Positions 52,354 through 59,922 of a stretch of DNA of 64,000 nt are shown piece by piece. The stretch is from Clostridia bacterium. Lineage in GTDB: Bacteria; Bacillota; Clostridia; Christensenellales; Pumilibacteraceae. The stretch's first letter is position 1. Every line of letters starts with the position of its first letter. Under the pieces are notes generated by a model. It worked only from the letters and a program-made list of their open reading frames with translations. It ran no database searches and had not been told where the DNA came from. The stretch is from assembly GCA_017531795.1 (NCBI GenBank), contig JAFXKH010000009.1, positions 22,443-86,442 of the forward strand. The letters are read 5' to 3'. The position numbers and the translations under genes were made by a program.

Positions 52354-52395
52354 ATTTTAGCATACTTTTTGACCATTGTCAACCACTAATGACCA
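52354..52395 (-). promoter_or_regulatory. dcw promoter with MraZ-type operator
   Basis: Minus strand TTGACA (52377-52382), 17 bp, TAAAAT (52354-52359). Three TGGT boxes (complement ACCA at 52372, 52382, 52392) lie exactly 10 bp apart across the -35 box, the layout of MraZ-binding repeats, although the word is TGGT rather than TGGG. Confidence 0.7.
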
Positions 52396-52424
52396 CTTTT
52401 TCCCTAAACGTGATAATTTTTTTA

Positions 52425-52462
52425 TAAAAACAGGCCCAAAATGATTTTTTGGACCTGTTTTG
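52425..52462 (-). terminator. terminator of rnr
   Basis: Minus strand AAAACAGGTCCAAAA, short loop, TTTTGGGCCTGTTTTT; one wobble pair. Confidence 0.87.
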
Positions 52463-52523
52463 AGAATTATGATAATATTCTTTTTTATTATACTGACAAA
52501 AAATAAAACGTACGTTTTGGTTT

Positions 52524-54482
52524 TTAATTCGTGGGAATAAAGTTGATTTTTCCGTTCTCGACACTATCGCAAGTCACGGTCATTTCGTCACCAATTCGCC
52601 AAACTTTATCTTCGCATATCAAAGCGTGTGACTTTTCGTTGTACTCGACGCTTTCACCCAGTTTTTCTTTACGGACAAGACCTTCTATACAGTTGGGAAG
52701 TTCAACGAAAACGCCCCACTCTGTCACGGAAGAAATAACGCCGTCAAACGACTCGCCTATTTTCGATTTCATATACTCCGCTTTCTTTACGTCGTCCACT
52801 CTGCGTTCTGCAGTAAGAGCGACCTGTTCTCTTATTGAACTTTGCGTTGCGGATTCGGAAACGATTTTTGCATAGCGTTTTATATACTCTCCGCCTTTTG
52901 CAAGATAATCGGAAATTATACGATGAATCTGAAGATCGGGATATCTTCTGATAGGCGAGGTAAAGTGACAATAGTGTTTTGCCGACAAGCCGAAATGACC
53001 TGCATCCTTAGTCATATACTTTGCTTTTGACATAGAGCGCAAACCTATTCGACTAACGGCGCGTTCGTTGGGATTGCCCTTTATACTATTGAAAAGTTGC
53101 GCGTAATCGGAAGAGTTTCCACCGCTGAAATCTATACCGAGTGTTTCAAGATAATCTATAAACGCAAGTTCCTTTTCAGGCGGAGGGGCTTCGTGTACTC
53201 TATAAACGAAAGGCGATTTCATTTTATTAAAAGTCGACGCCACCGCTTCGTTTGCAGAAAGCATAAATTCTTCAATAATCATATGGCTTATTTTATGTTC
53301 ATACAGTTGTACGTCCACGCATTTACCGTTATCGTCCAGTATGATCTTTGCCTCAGGGAGTTCGAATTCTATGCTACCGCGATTAAGCCGTCGGCTGTTA
53401 AGGAGCAACGCGAGTTCTTTCGCGACGTCCAGCATTTCACAAACGTCAGCGTTTTCCGCGCGAGCCGTACTATCGCCCTCGACTATGGAAGCGACGGTAT
53501 CGTAATCCATTCTACGCGCAGATTTTATCAAGCCCTTTGTTAAGCGGGAAGATAGTAACGCTCCGCTTTTATTCATTTCCATTACGCAGGAAAGAGTCAG
53601 GCGGTTTACACCTTCATTAAGAGAACATATACCGTTTGAGAGTTCTCTCGGAAGCATGGGAAATACAGAGCCCGGGAAATATACGCTCGTACCACGCTTA
53701 AATGCCTCTTTGTCTATCGCGCCGTTTTCTTTGACGTAATGAGAAACGTCCGCAATATGCACGCAAAGACGGTAACCGTTTGCCGTACGTTCAACGGACA
53801 CGGCATCGTCAAGGTCTTTTGCATCCAATCCGTCTATCGTTATTACCAAATCGTTACGAAAATCTTCTCTCTCCTGCATCTCATCTTCGCTTACTTCGAA
53901 AGAAGCGTTACGCACTACCGCTTCAACTTCGGGAGGGAACTCTTCGCTCAGTCCGTACGCTCGCGCTATGGACAGAATATCAACGCTTTTTTTATTCGGC
54001 TCGCCGAGAACTTCAATAAGGTCACCGTAAAGAATATCGCCGTCTCGTTCATAAGGTAAGCCCACGACTTTATATCCTATTTTTGGTTTGACCGATTGTC
54101 TGCCTTCCACTATAAAAAGTTGGCAAACTTTTCCGTCGTCGGGGATTATTGCAGGTCTACCGTTCGTCGTTTCCTCATAAGTGCCGACAACGTACTGCGT
54201 AATTTGTTGCAAAACGTCACAAACGCGCGCTTCACTTTTTCCTGTCACGGGATCTATGGTGACATGGGCGGTTACTCTGTCGCCGTTTAATGCGCCACCC
54301 ATACCCGAAGGAGGAATAAAATAATCTTCGCCACCGTCGTCAGGCGTCAGGAACGCAAAGCCTTTACCAGTACCGCGATAAGTGCCAATAACCATTTTCC
54401 CTTCGCTTTTGCGTGTACTGCGAGCATTTTTTCGAGAGGGCTGTGATTTATTTGAACTTCTTTTTTTTGATGATTTTTTCAT
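52524..54482 (-). CDS. rnr: ribonuclease R
   Basis: 3'-5' exoribonuclease for structured RNA. 652 residues: a basic, serine-rich N-terminus (30 residues), two cold-shock domains (GKGFAFLTPDDGGEDYF starts the first), the RNB domain with catalytic acids in DLDDAVSVER (about 219-228), and a C-terminal S1 domain (about 570-650). ATG 54482 has TTGGAG upstream. After secG, the usual Firmicutes order, but smpB and ssrA do not follow. Confidence 0.95.
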   Translation of the reverse strand: MKKSSKKRSSNKSQPSRKNARSTRKSEGKMVIGTYRGTGKGFAFLTPDDGGEDYFIPPSGMGGALNGDRVTAHVTIDPVTGKSEARVCDVLQQITQYVVGTYEETTNGRPAIIPDDGKVCQLFIVEGRQSVKPKIGYKVVGLPYERDGDILYGDLIEVLGEPNKKSVDILSIARAYGLSEEFPPEVEAVVRNASFEVSEDEMQEREDFRNDLVITIDGLDAKDLDDAVSVERTANGYRLCVHIADVSHYVKENGAIDKEAFKRGTSVYFPGSVFPMLPRELSNGICSLNEGVNRLTLSCVMEMNKSGALLSSRLTKGLIKSARRMDYDTVASIVEGDSTARAENADVCEMLDVAKELALLLNSRRLNRGSIEFELPEAKIILDDNGKCVDVQLYEHKISHMIIEEFMLSANEAVASTFNKMKSPFVYRVHEAPPPEKELAFIDYLETLGIDFSGGNSSDYAQLFNSIKGNPNERAVSRIGLRSMSKAKYMTKDAGHFGLSAKHYCHFTSPIRRYPDLQIHRIISDYLAKGGEYIKRYAKIVSESATQSSIREQVALTAERRVDDVKKAEYMKSKIGESFDGVISSVTEWGVFVELPNCIEGLVRKEKLGESVEYNEKSHALICEDKVWRIGDEMTVTCDSVENGKINFIPTN

Positions 54483-54549
54483 TTATTCTCCAAGAGTTTT
54501 ATAAAAATAAAAACCTTATTGTTATATGTTTTTCGTTATAAGTTTTTAT

Positions 54550-54577
54550 AAAAAAAGCAGCGGTATTTCTCCGCTGC
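54550..54577 (-). terminator. terminator between secG and rnr
   Basis: Minus strand GCAGCGG, 7-nt loop, CCGCTGC and seven T, so rnr expression relies on read-through or its own start site. Confidence 0.88.
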
Positions 54578-54597
54578 CCTGTTTTAGTCCATTTGAC

Positions 54598-54903
54598 TTA
54601 CGCCGTAACGCCCGTTCTGTCGAAGCAAAGCGTAATAAAGAAAGCAATCGCCACTACTGCCATAATTATGCCAAGAATAACAGTTGCTCTTTTCATCATT
54701 CCTTCGGTGGAACGCTTTTTGTTCTTCGTATAATAAGTTTCTGCGTTATCTAATGCGCTTACGCCCGTAGTATTTGCAGGCTGGAAGAAAATCGTAATTA
54801 CAATAGCAATTGCAAGAACTGCCTCTACAATTATGAGTACGGTGCGAACGAGCTGAAGCGCCGACGCTACCTCTTGAGCTATTGATAATAAACCGTTTAA
54901 CAT
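54598..54903 (-). CDS. secG: protein translocase subunit SecG
   Basis: Small accessory subunit of SecYEG. 101 residues, two membrane helices (about 18-39 and 72-96) around a loop containing NTTGVSALDNAETYYTKNKKRS. The usual glycine-rich GGLGxxFG loop is replaced by ALDNAETYYTKNK, a form seen in Clostridia. ATG 54903 has AGAGG upstream; longer frames overlap the promoter. Confidence 0.88.
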   Translation of the reverse strand: MLNGLLSIAQEVASALQLVRTVLIIVEAVLAIAIVITIFFQPANTTGVSALDNAETYYTKNKKRSTEGMMKRATVILGIIMAVVAIAFFITLCFDRTGVTA

Positions 54904-54936
54904 AAAAAACCTCTCTGAAATTTTACAATCCATAGT

Positions 54937-54965
54937 ATTATAGCACAGTCGCAAGTCATATGCAA
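54937..54965 (-). promoter_or_regulatory. sigma-A promoter of secG
   Basis: Minus strand TTGCAT, 17 bp, TATAAT, 33 bp before the ATG. Confidence 0.8.
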
Positions 54966-55009
54966 GCGGTTTGAACAACTTTTTTAAGAAAATTTAGTAA
55001 AATTTTTTA

Positions 55010-55546
55010 TTAGAACTTCTGCAACGAGTTCCCAAGAACAGTAGAAACGATACGAAGGATGGATATGTCCGTTTCTGAAATAGCTTCGCGATTAATGATA
55101 TAAAGCGCGCCGAATACGTCACAATCACCCGCTATCGGTTCAGCCACCATTACCATACGCTCGGGCAAATCCACACCCAAGTTTCTTATTTCGGCAATGT
55201 CGTAAATCGAATAATTTTCACGTTTTTTAACTTTTTGCAATATTTCGGCAGGCAGTTCTTTTCCTAAAAATAAGCCTTTATATTCACCGCTTCCGCCCAG
55301 CCATTTTTCCATATTTGACACGAGCACCGTTCCGCTGATCTTTTCGGAAAGGGCTTTAACCGCAGTCATGGACAGCTCTTCAAGAGTGAGCGTCAAGTCC
55401 ATTTTACGCAGTATTATTTCACCGTTTTCCATACAAGATATTTCCATAGGATCGCCAAGCGATATACGGTGAAGTTTTCTGTATTCGCGAGGGATTACTA
55501 CCCTGCCAAGACCGTCAACTTTTCTGATTATTCCATTAGTTTTCAT
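55010..55546 (-). CDS. spoVT: stage V sporulation protein T
   Basis: Forespore transcription regulator of the AbrB family, 178 residues, as in B. subtilis. The swapped-hairpin DNA-binding domain is residues 1-50 (GIIRKVDGLGRVVIPREYRK) and a GAF-like domain covers about 56-178. ATG 55546 has no Shine-Dalgarno and follows a sporulation-type promoter by 5 nt; in B. subtilis spoVT is sigma-G controlled. TTG 55564 is a less likely start. Confidence 0.93.
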   Translation of the reverse strand: MKTNGIIRKVDGLGRVVIPREYRKLHRISLGDPMEISCMENGEIILRKMDLTLTLEELSMTAVKALSEKISGTVLVSNMEKWLGGSGEYKGLFLGKELPAEILQKVKKRENYSIYDIAEIRNLGVDLPERMVMVAEPIAGDCDVFGALYIINREAISETDISILRIVSTVLGNSLQKF

Positions 55547-55551
55547 ACGAT

Positions 55552-55580
55552 TATTGTGTGGCAAAATGTCGATTTTATGC
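55552..55580 (-). promoter_or_regulatory. putative sigma-G/F-like promoter of spoVT
   Basis: Minus strand GCATA, 17 bp, CACAATA, 5 nt to ATG 55546. The match to forespore promoter boxes is moderate. Confidence 0.35.
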
Positions 55581-55617
55581 GAAAAAAGTAAAAAATCCTT
55601 ACTTTATGCGTTTAGAT

Positions 55618-55646
55618 TTGACTTTATTTTATCATAAGTATATAAT
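55618..55646 (+). promoter_or_regulatory. sigma-A promoter of the DUF1934 gene, leaderless geometry
   Basis: TTGACT, 17 bp, TATAAT, then GAACGC and ATG 55653. Confidence 0.72.
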
Positions 55647-55652
55647 GAACGC

Positions 55653-56042
55653 ATGGAAAGAGATGCAACGATTATTATTAAAGAACATAAAGACGGCGAA
55701 ATAAGCCTTGTGACTACGGGCAAAGTTTTACGAATTGGGAAAAGTATAAACGTTTTTTATAATCAAGAAAACGCAAGTTATGCCGTCGGCGTTTCAGAAG
55801 GTATAGTCACCATAAAAAGAGAAAGCGATGAAGACTATACTCTCGTTTTGCAAGAAGGCGTAGAGAGTAAATTATCTGTTCAAACCCCGTTTGGCGTTCT
55901 TTCTTTTAAGGTTTTTCCGAAAAAAGTATACTTTGAAGAGCGTGAAAATGGGATTTTTGTGGAACTTTTATATTACATTTCAGGTGGAACGGGCGCTCCT
56001 GAAAAATTTTCGTTGATTTTAGAATGCCGATACGAAAAATAA
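55653..56042 (+). CDS. DUF1934 (YwiB-like) beta-barrel protein
   Basis: 129 residues, all-beta, matching the DUF1934 layout: an opening ATIIIKEHKDGE strand pair, VGVSEGIVTIKRES, TPFGVLSFKVFPKKVYFE and a last strand SLILECRYE. A lipocalin-like fold of unknown function. ATG 55653 is 6 nt after its -10 box with no ribosome binding site. Divergent from spoVT; ended by a strong hairpin, so monocistronic. Confidence 0.8.
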   Translation: MERDATIIIKEHKDGEISLVTTGKVLRIGKSINVFYNQENASYAVGVSEGIVTIKRESDEDYTLVLQEGVESKLSVQTPFGVLSFKVFPKKVYFEERENGIFVELLYYISGGTGAPEKFSLILECRYEK

Positions 56043-56066
56043 GATATAAAGTGAACGTATAATATA

Positions 56067-56102
56067 AAAGTGAGTGTGAAAGTTATTTCATACTCACTTT
56101 TT
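56067..56102 (+). terminator. terminator of the DUF1934 gene
   Basis: AAAAGTGAGTGTGAA and TTCATACTCACTTTTT, 6-nt loop. The 190 bp that follow (to 56292) hold no feature I can support. Confidence 0.88.
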
Positions 56103-56292
56103 GTATTTTTGAGTGTTTATAAAAGCGACGAGGTAATAAATCTACTCCGTCAAGAAATTCGTTTTTACCAGAAATAATATATAATGGAATACGAACATAT
56201 GATGAAGATAAATTTTTCGTATAAAAAAACTATTTACGCAATAAACACGTACTCGTAATTTTATAATTTTTTTTGAAAGCAAAATCTTGTCG

Positions 56293-56321
56293 TTGACTTT
56301 TATGATTATTTGTTGTATATT
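56293..56321 (+). promoter_or_regulatory. sigma-A promoter of the InlB-repeat lipoprotein
   Basis: TTGACT, 17 bp, TATATT, 29 bp before the start. Confidence 0.72.
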
Positions 56322-56350
56322 TATTATGATAAATATTCGCGGGAGGGGCT

Positions 56351-57079
56351 GTGAAAAAGTTTTTTATCATTATTGTTTCGACTGTTATGCTCGCTTTTTC
56401 CGTCGTTTTTTCCGCTTGCGATAAAACACCGTATTTCATAATGCTGTACGACGGCGACACGGTAATAACTACGGTATTAACGGACGACGACGGTAAAGTA
56501 ACTCTTCCTTCGCCCGAAAAACAAGGTTATACCTTTGACGGTTGGTATTATAACAAAGCGTTGACAAATAAATATTCGCCTAACGACGTTTTTAATAAAT
56601 CGGGGACTCTTTATTGCGGATATATAGGACTGGAATACAAAGTCACTTTGGACGTAAACGGTGGCGAGGCGCTGTCGCAAAGCGAATATATAATCAGCTC
56701 GGGAAGTTCTGTAAACGTACTGCCAATTCCAACAAGGAAATATTATAATTTTATCGGCTGGTCAATTGATGGATCAGAAGAAATATCCCCTGTTTTCAAT
56801 TATGCAAAAGACGTCACGCTTAAAGCAATCTGGCGGAACAAAACGAGCACAATAACTTATGACAGCGCAGGCGGTATTATTTATAACGGCGAAACTCCCA
56901 TCGTGGGAAATTACTCAACGCAAACAGTAACGCATGGAACTGAATTTATTCCGTACGTAGCAAAAAAAGACGGCTATACTTTTCTTGGTTGGAAAGTCAG
57001 CGATACGGAAATTTTAAGCGGTGGCATATGGGATTATGATGGAAATCTCAGCGTCACGGCAATGTATGAAAGCAATTAA
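56351..57079 (+). CDS. lipoprotein with InlB B-type repeats
   Basis: 242 residues. Signal peptide with lipobox VVFSAC (lipidated Cys near residue 23), so anchored on the outer membrane face of the cell. Three Listeria-Bacteroides (Flg_new) repeats follow, recognisable from GYTFDGWYYN, YYNFIGWSID and GYTFLGWKVS. These beta-grasp modules serve adhesion or spacing in surface proteins. GTG 56351 has GGGAGG upstream. It is small, with no enzymatic domain. Confidence 0.87.
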   Translation: MKKFFIIIVSTVMLAFSVVFSACDKTPYFIMLYDGDTVITTVLTDDDGKVTLPSPEKQGYTFDGWYYNKALTNKYSPNDVFNKSGTLYCGYIGLEYKVTLDVNGGEALSQSEYIISSGSSVNVLPIPTRKYYNFIGWSIDGSEEISPVFNYAKDVTLKAIWRNKTSTITYDSAGGIIYNGETPIVGNYSTQTVTHGTEFIPYVAKKDGYTFLGWKVSDTEILSGGIWDYDGNLSVTAMYESN

Positions 57080-57096
57080 TTTTTTAAGGAATATAT

Positions 57097-57723
57097 ATGA
57101 AATTTATCGTTCTCGACGTGGAAACGCCGAACAGCAAAAATGACAGCATTTGTTCTATCGGAGTGCAACTGATTGACGATTACAAACTCATAGATGAGTG
57201 GTATACTCTCGTAGACCCCGAAGATATTTTTGAAAACTTCAACATTTCAATACATCATATTACGCCCGATATGGTTGTCGGCGCGCCAAAGTTTGAAGAA
57301 GTATGGGAGAAAATTAAAGAACAGTCGGTTAACAGAATTTTCGTTGCGCATAACGCAGAATTTGATCTTACCGTTCTTGCCAAAGCGCTTACTAAACGAG
57401 ACCTTCCGTTACCCACCCTTCAATATATTTGCACGGTTAATCTTGCAAAAAAAATTCACTTTAATGGAACTAACGTCAAAGGAGATCTCGTACTTAGCAA
57501 TTTATCGAAGCATCTTGGCGTGGAACTCGAACAACATCACAACGCTCTTTTCGATACGAGAGCGTGCTCGGGAATACTTTTAAGGTTAAACGAAATGTAC
57601 GAATTTAATCCAAACGACTACGTCCGTACTTTCAAATATCCAAAAGTCAAACAACAGCGGTATAACCATTGGTTACAGAAAAACAAAGCGAACGCTGACT
57701 GCGAACCGCCTCAAAAACAATAG
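57097..57723 (+). CDS. DnaQ-like 3'-5' exonuclease
   Basis: 208 residues of the DEDDh family: exo I LDVETPN (D7, E9), exo II VAHNAEFDLTVL (about 87-98) and exo III HHNALFDTRAC (about 147-157) with the catalytic His and Asp. Like the proofreading exonuclease of PolC or stand-alone epsilon-like proteins; a short basic C-terminal tail follows. 17 bp after the lipoprotein gene, so co-transcribed, with no obvious functional link. Confidence 0.9.
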   Translation: MKFIVLDVETPNSKNDSICSIGVQLIDDYKLIDEWYTLVDPEDIFENFNISIHHITPDMVVGAPKFEEVWEKIKEQSVNRIFVAHNAEFDLTVLAKALTKRDLPLPTLQYICTVNLAKKIHFNGTNVKGDLVLSNLSKHLGVELEQHHNALFDTRACSGILLRLNEMYEFNPNDYVRTFKYPKVKQQRYNHWLQKNKANADCEPPQKQ

Positions 57724-57739
57724 AATAGAATAACCTACA

Positions 57740-57773
57740 AACGGACGCTAAGATATTCCAGCGTCCGTTTTTT
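57740..57773 (+). terminator. terminator of the exonuclease gene
   Basis: AAACGGACGCT, 8-nt loop, AGCGTCCGTTT and further T. Confidence 0.9.
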
Positions 57774-57843
57774 CGTGAAAAACATATATTTTATGCTTTT
57801 TTGCGTATTATGCCACGCATAATACTTATAAAAAACGCAAAAT

Positions 57844-58911
57844 TTATGCCTTTTTATTCATTTTTCGGCGTACTCGATTAAGGTGCCGTTCAAAATCCCC
57901 ACTCTCTAAAAATTCCGCAAGAACGTACTGATCAAGAACAGGAACACTACATGCCAGTCCACCGAGTTTTTCATCATAAACAGAAAGAAGTTCTTCCGGC
58001 AAAATCATATATCCCACTCGAATAGAGGGCGAAAGACTTTTTGAAAATGTATTTATGTAAATTATTCGTTTTCCACCGCCAAGCGAATACAAAGTTTCTA
58101 TCGGTTGCCCCGGGAGAAAAAACTCGCTATTGAAGTCATCTTCTATTATGTATCCTCCCGCTTTTTCTGCCCAAAGCAAGTATTCGTAATGTTTTGAAAC
58201 AGACGTCGTAACGTCTGACGGATAACTTCGGAAAGGCGTAACGTGTAACACGTCAAAGTCACGATTGAGTTCGGAAGAAATTATGCCGTCTGCGCCCATA
58301 GTCAGCAATTTAATTTTTATTTCAGCGTTATCGTATATCCCTTTTTCGAGAACGTAGGACGGATTCTCCACTCCGTATATTTTTGTCCTGCCTAAAAGTT
58401 TTATCACCGTTTCGTATAATTGTTCCGCCCCTGAACCTATTATTATTCTGCTTGGTTCTGCTATCATACCACGGTATCTGTATAAGTAATCGGCAATTGC
58501 GTTACGTAATATTGGACAGCCTTTTTGGGGAGATTTCTTAAAAAGCAACTTATGCCAGTCCGAAATAACTTTGCGAACGGTACGAAGATATACCGAACAC
58601 TCAAAATCAGGCTCTTCCTCTCCCCTTTCTTCTTCAAGACGGGTAAACGGCTTTTGAGCGTTTTGTATCTCCGAAGAAAAAAACGCATCAATTTTACATA
58701 CAAAATAACCGCTCCTTTCTTTTGCTGTCACGTAGCCTTCTTCGGACAACATATCGTAAGCGGTTTGAACCGTAATAAGACTATATCCCGTTTTATCGGC
58801 AACAACTCGCTTTGAAGGCAGTTTTTCTCCTGCTTTATACTCTCCGCAAAGTATTGCTTTTTTCATATCGTTATACAGTTTATAGTATTTATTTTTTGAA
58901 CTGTTTTGCAT
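57844..58911 (-). CDS. pdxR: PdxR-like MocR-family regulator, short C-terminus
   Basis: 355 residues. A GntR winged helix (about 8-75: KLPSKRVVADKTGYS) is joined to an aminotransferase-like domain with the PLP lysine in NTFSKSLSPSIRVGYM (about 288). Typical MocR proteins are 440-480 residues; here the chain ends RRKMNKKA, about 80-100 residues early, within the C-terminal small domain. ATG 58911 matches the family start but has no Shine-Dalgarno; the frame is open to 58959. Divergent from pdxK, the classical PLP-sensing arrangement. The truncation could impair PLP binding or inducer response. Confidence 0.85.
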   Translation of the reverse strand: MQNSSKNKYYKLYNDMKKAILCGEYKAGEKLPSKRVVADKTGYSLITVQTAYDMLSEEGYVTAKERSGYFVCKIDAFFSSEIQNAQKPFTRLEEERGEEEPDFECSVYLRTVRKVISDWHKLLFKKSPQKGCPILRNAIADYLYRYRGMIAEPSRIIIGSGAEQLYETVIKLLGRTKIYGVENPSYVLEKGIYDNAEIKIKLLTMGADGIISSELNRDFDVLHVTPFRSYPSDVTTSVSKHYEYLLWAEKAGGYIIEDDFNSEFFLPGQPIETLYSLGGGKRIIYINTFSKSLSPSIRVGYMILPEELLSVYDEKLGGLACSVPVLDQYVLAEFLESGDFERHLNRVRRKMNKKA

Positions 58912-58942
58912 CTGGTTATATAAAATTCTCTTATTTTGGTGA

Positions 58943-58971
58943 TTTACATAGCACCACAAATGTAGTATACT
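58943..58971 (+). promoter_or_regulatory. pdxK promoter with candidate PdxR operator
   Basis: TTTACA, 17 bp, TATACT. The spacer contains the inverted pair TACAT/ATGTA (58945-58949 and 58960-58964), a candidate operator shared with pdxR. Confidence 0.65.
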
Positions 58972-59001
58972 ATATAAAAACCAATTTGTAAAGGAGTTTT
59001 T

Positions 59002-59835
59002 ATGTCATATCCGAAAGTTTTAACCATACAAGACGTGTCCTGCGTAGGTCAATGTTCTCTCACCGTTGCCTTGCCTATAATTTCAGCCTGTGGAGTAGAA
59101 ACCTGCATACTTCCGTCCGCCGTTCTCTCTACTCATACAGCAGGGTTTAAGGACTTCACTTTCCGTGATTTAACCGAAGATTTACCAAAAATCAAAAACC
59201 ATTGGGTAAATGAAAATATTAAGTTTGATGCAATTTATACGGGATATCTCGGCAGTGAAAAACAAATTGAGTACGTTCAGGATATTTTTCGTGAAACCGG
59301 AAAAGAAAACTGCGTAAAAATCGTTGACCCCGCAATGGCAGATAACGGCAAACTCTATTCTGCGTTCGACAACAATTACGTTCAAAAAATGAAGACATTG
59401 TGCTCCGAGGCTGACTTTGTTTTGCCCAACGTAACGGAAGCGTGTTATTTGACCGATACGGAGTATAAAACAGAATACGACCAAAAATACGTTTATGGAT
59501 TACTTGAAAAACTCACAAAAATAGGCGCGAAAAACGTAATTCTCACAGGAATATCATACGCTAAAAACAAAACGGGAATCGTAGTTTATGAAAACGGCGA
59601 ATATCAATACTATGAGCATGAACTTCTGCCCAACAGTTGTCACGGTACGGGAGATATTTACGCTTCTGCTTTCGTAGGCGCGCTTATGAAAGGTAAGTCA
59701 GCGTACGAATCAGCAAAAATTGCAGGAGATTACGCCGTTGAGTGCATAAAGGAAACAATAAAGCACGAAAATCACTGGTACGGCGCAACTTTTGAGCCCG
59801 TCTTATCAAAACTCATTGAAATGATAAACGGCTAA
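59002..59835 (+). CDS. pdxK: pyridoxal/pyridoxamine kinase
   Basis: Ribokinase-fold enzyme phosphorylating vitamin B6 vitamers to PLP precursors. 277 residues; the N-terminal LTIQDVSCVGQCSLT segment is typical of PdxY/PdxK, ILTGISY supports ATP binding, and CHGTGD has the anion hole and catalytic Asp (about 214-219). ATG 59002 has AAAGGAG upstream. Single gene between its promoter and a strong terminator; divergent pdxR probably regulates it. Confidence 0.93.
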   Translation: MSYPKVLTIQDVSCVGQCSLTVALPIISACGVETCILPSAVLSTHTAGFKDFTFRDLTEDLPKIKNHWVNENIKFDAIYTGYLGSEKQIEYVQDIFRETGKENCVKIVDPAMADNGKLYSAFDNNYVQKMKTLCSEADFVLPNVTEACYLTDTEYKTEYDQKYVYGLLEKLTKIGAKNVILTGISYAKNKTGIVVYENGEYQYYEHELLPNSCHGTGDIYASAFVGALMKGKSAYESAKIAGDYAVECIKETIKHENHWYGATFEPVLSKLIEMING

Positions 59836-59880
59836 AAATTGGGTTTTCGCGATATATACACTATATCTTACTATTTATAT

Positions 59881-59913
59881 AAAAAATCTCGCATTTTGCG
59901 AGATTTTTTATAT
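59881..59913. terminator. bidirectional terminator of pdxK and the P1B ATPase
   Basis: AAAAAATCTCGCA, 3-nt loop, TGCGAGATTTTTT. Confidence 0.92.
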
Positions 59914-59922
59914 ATATCAAGA

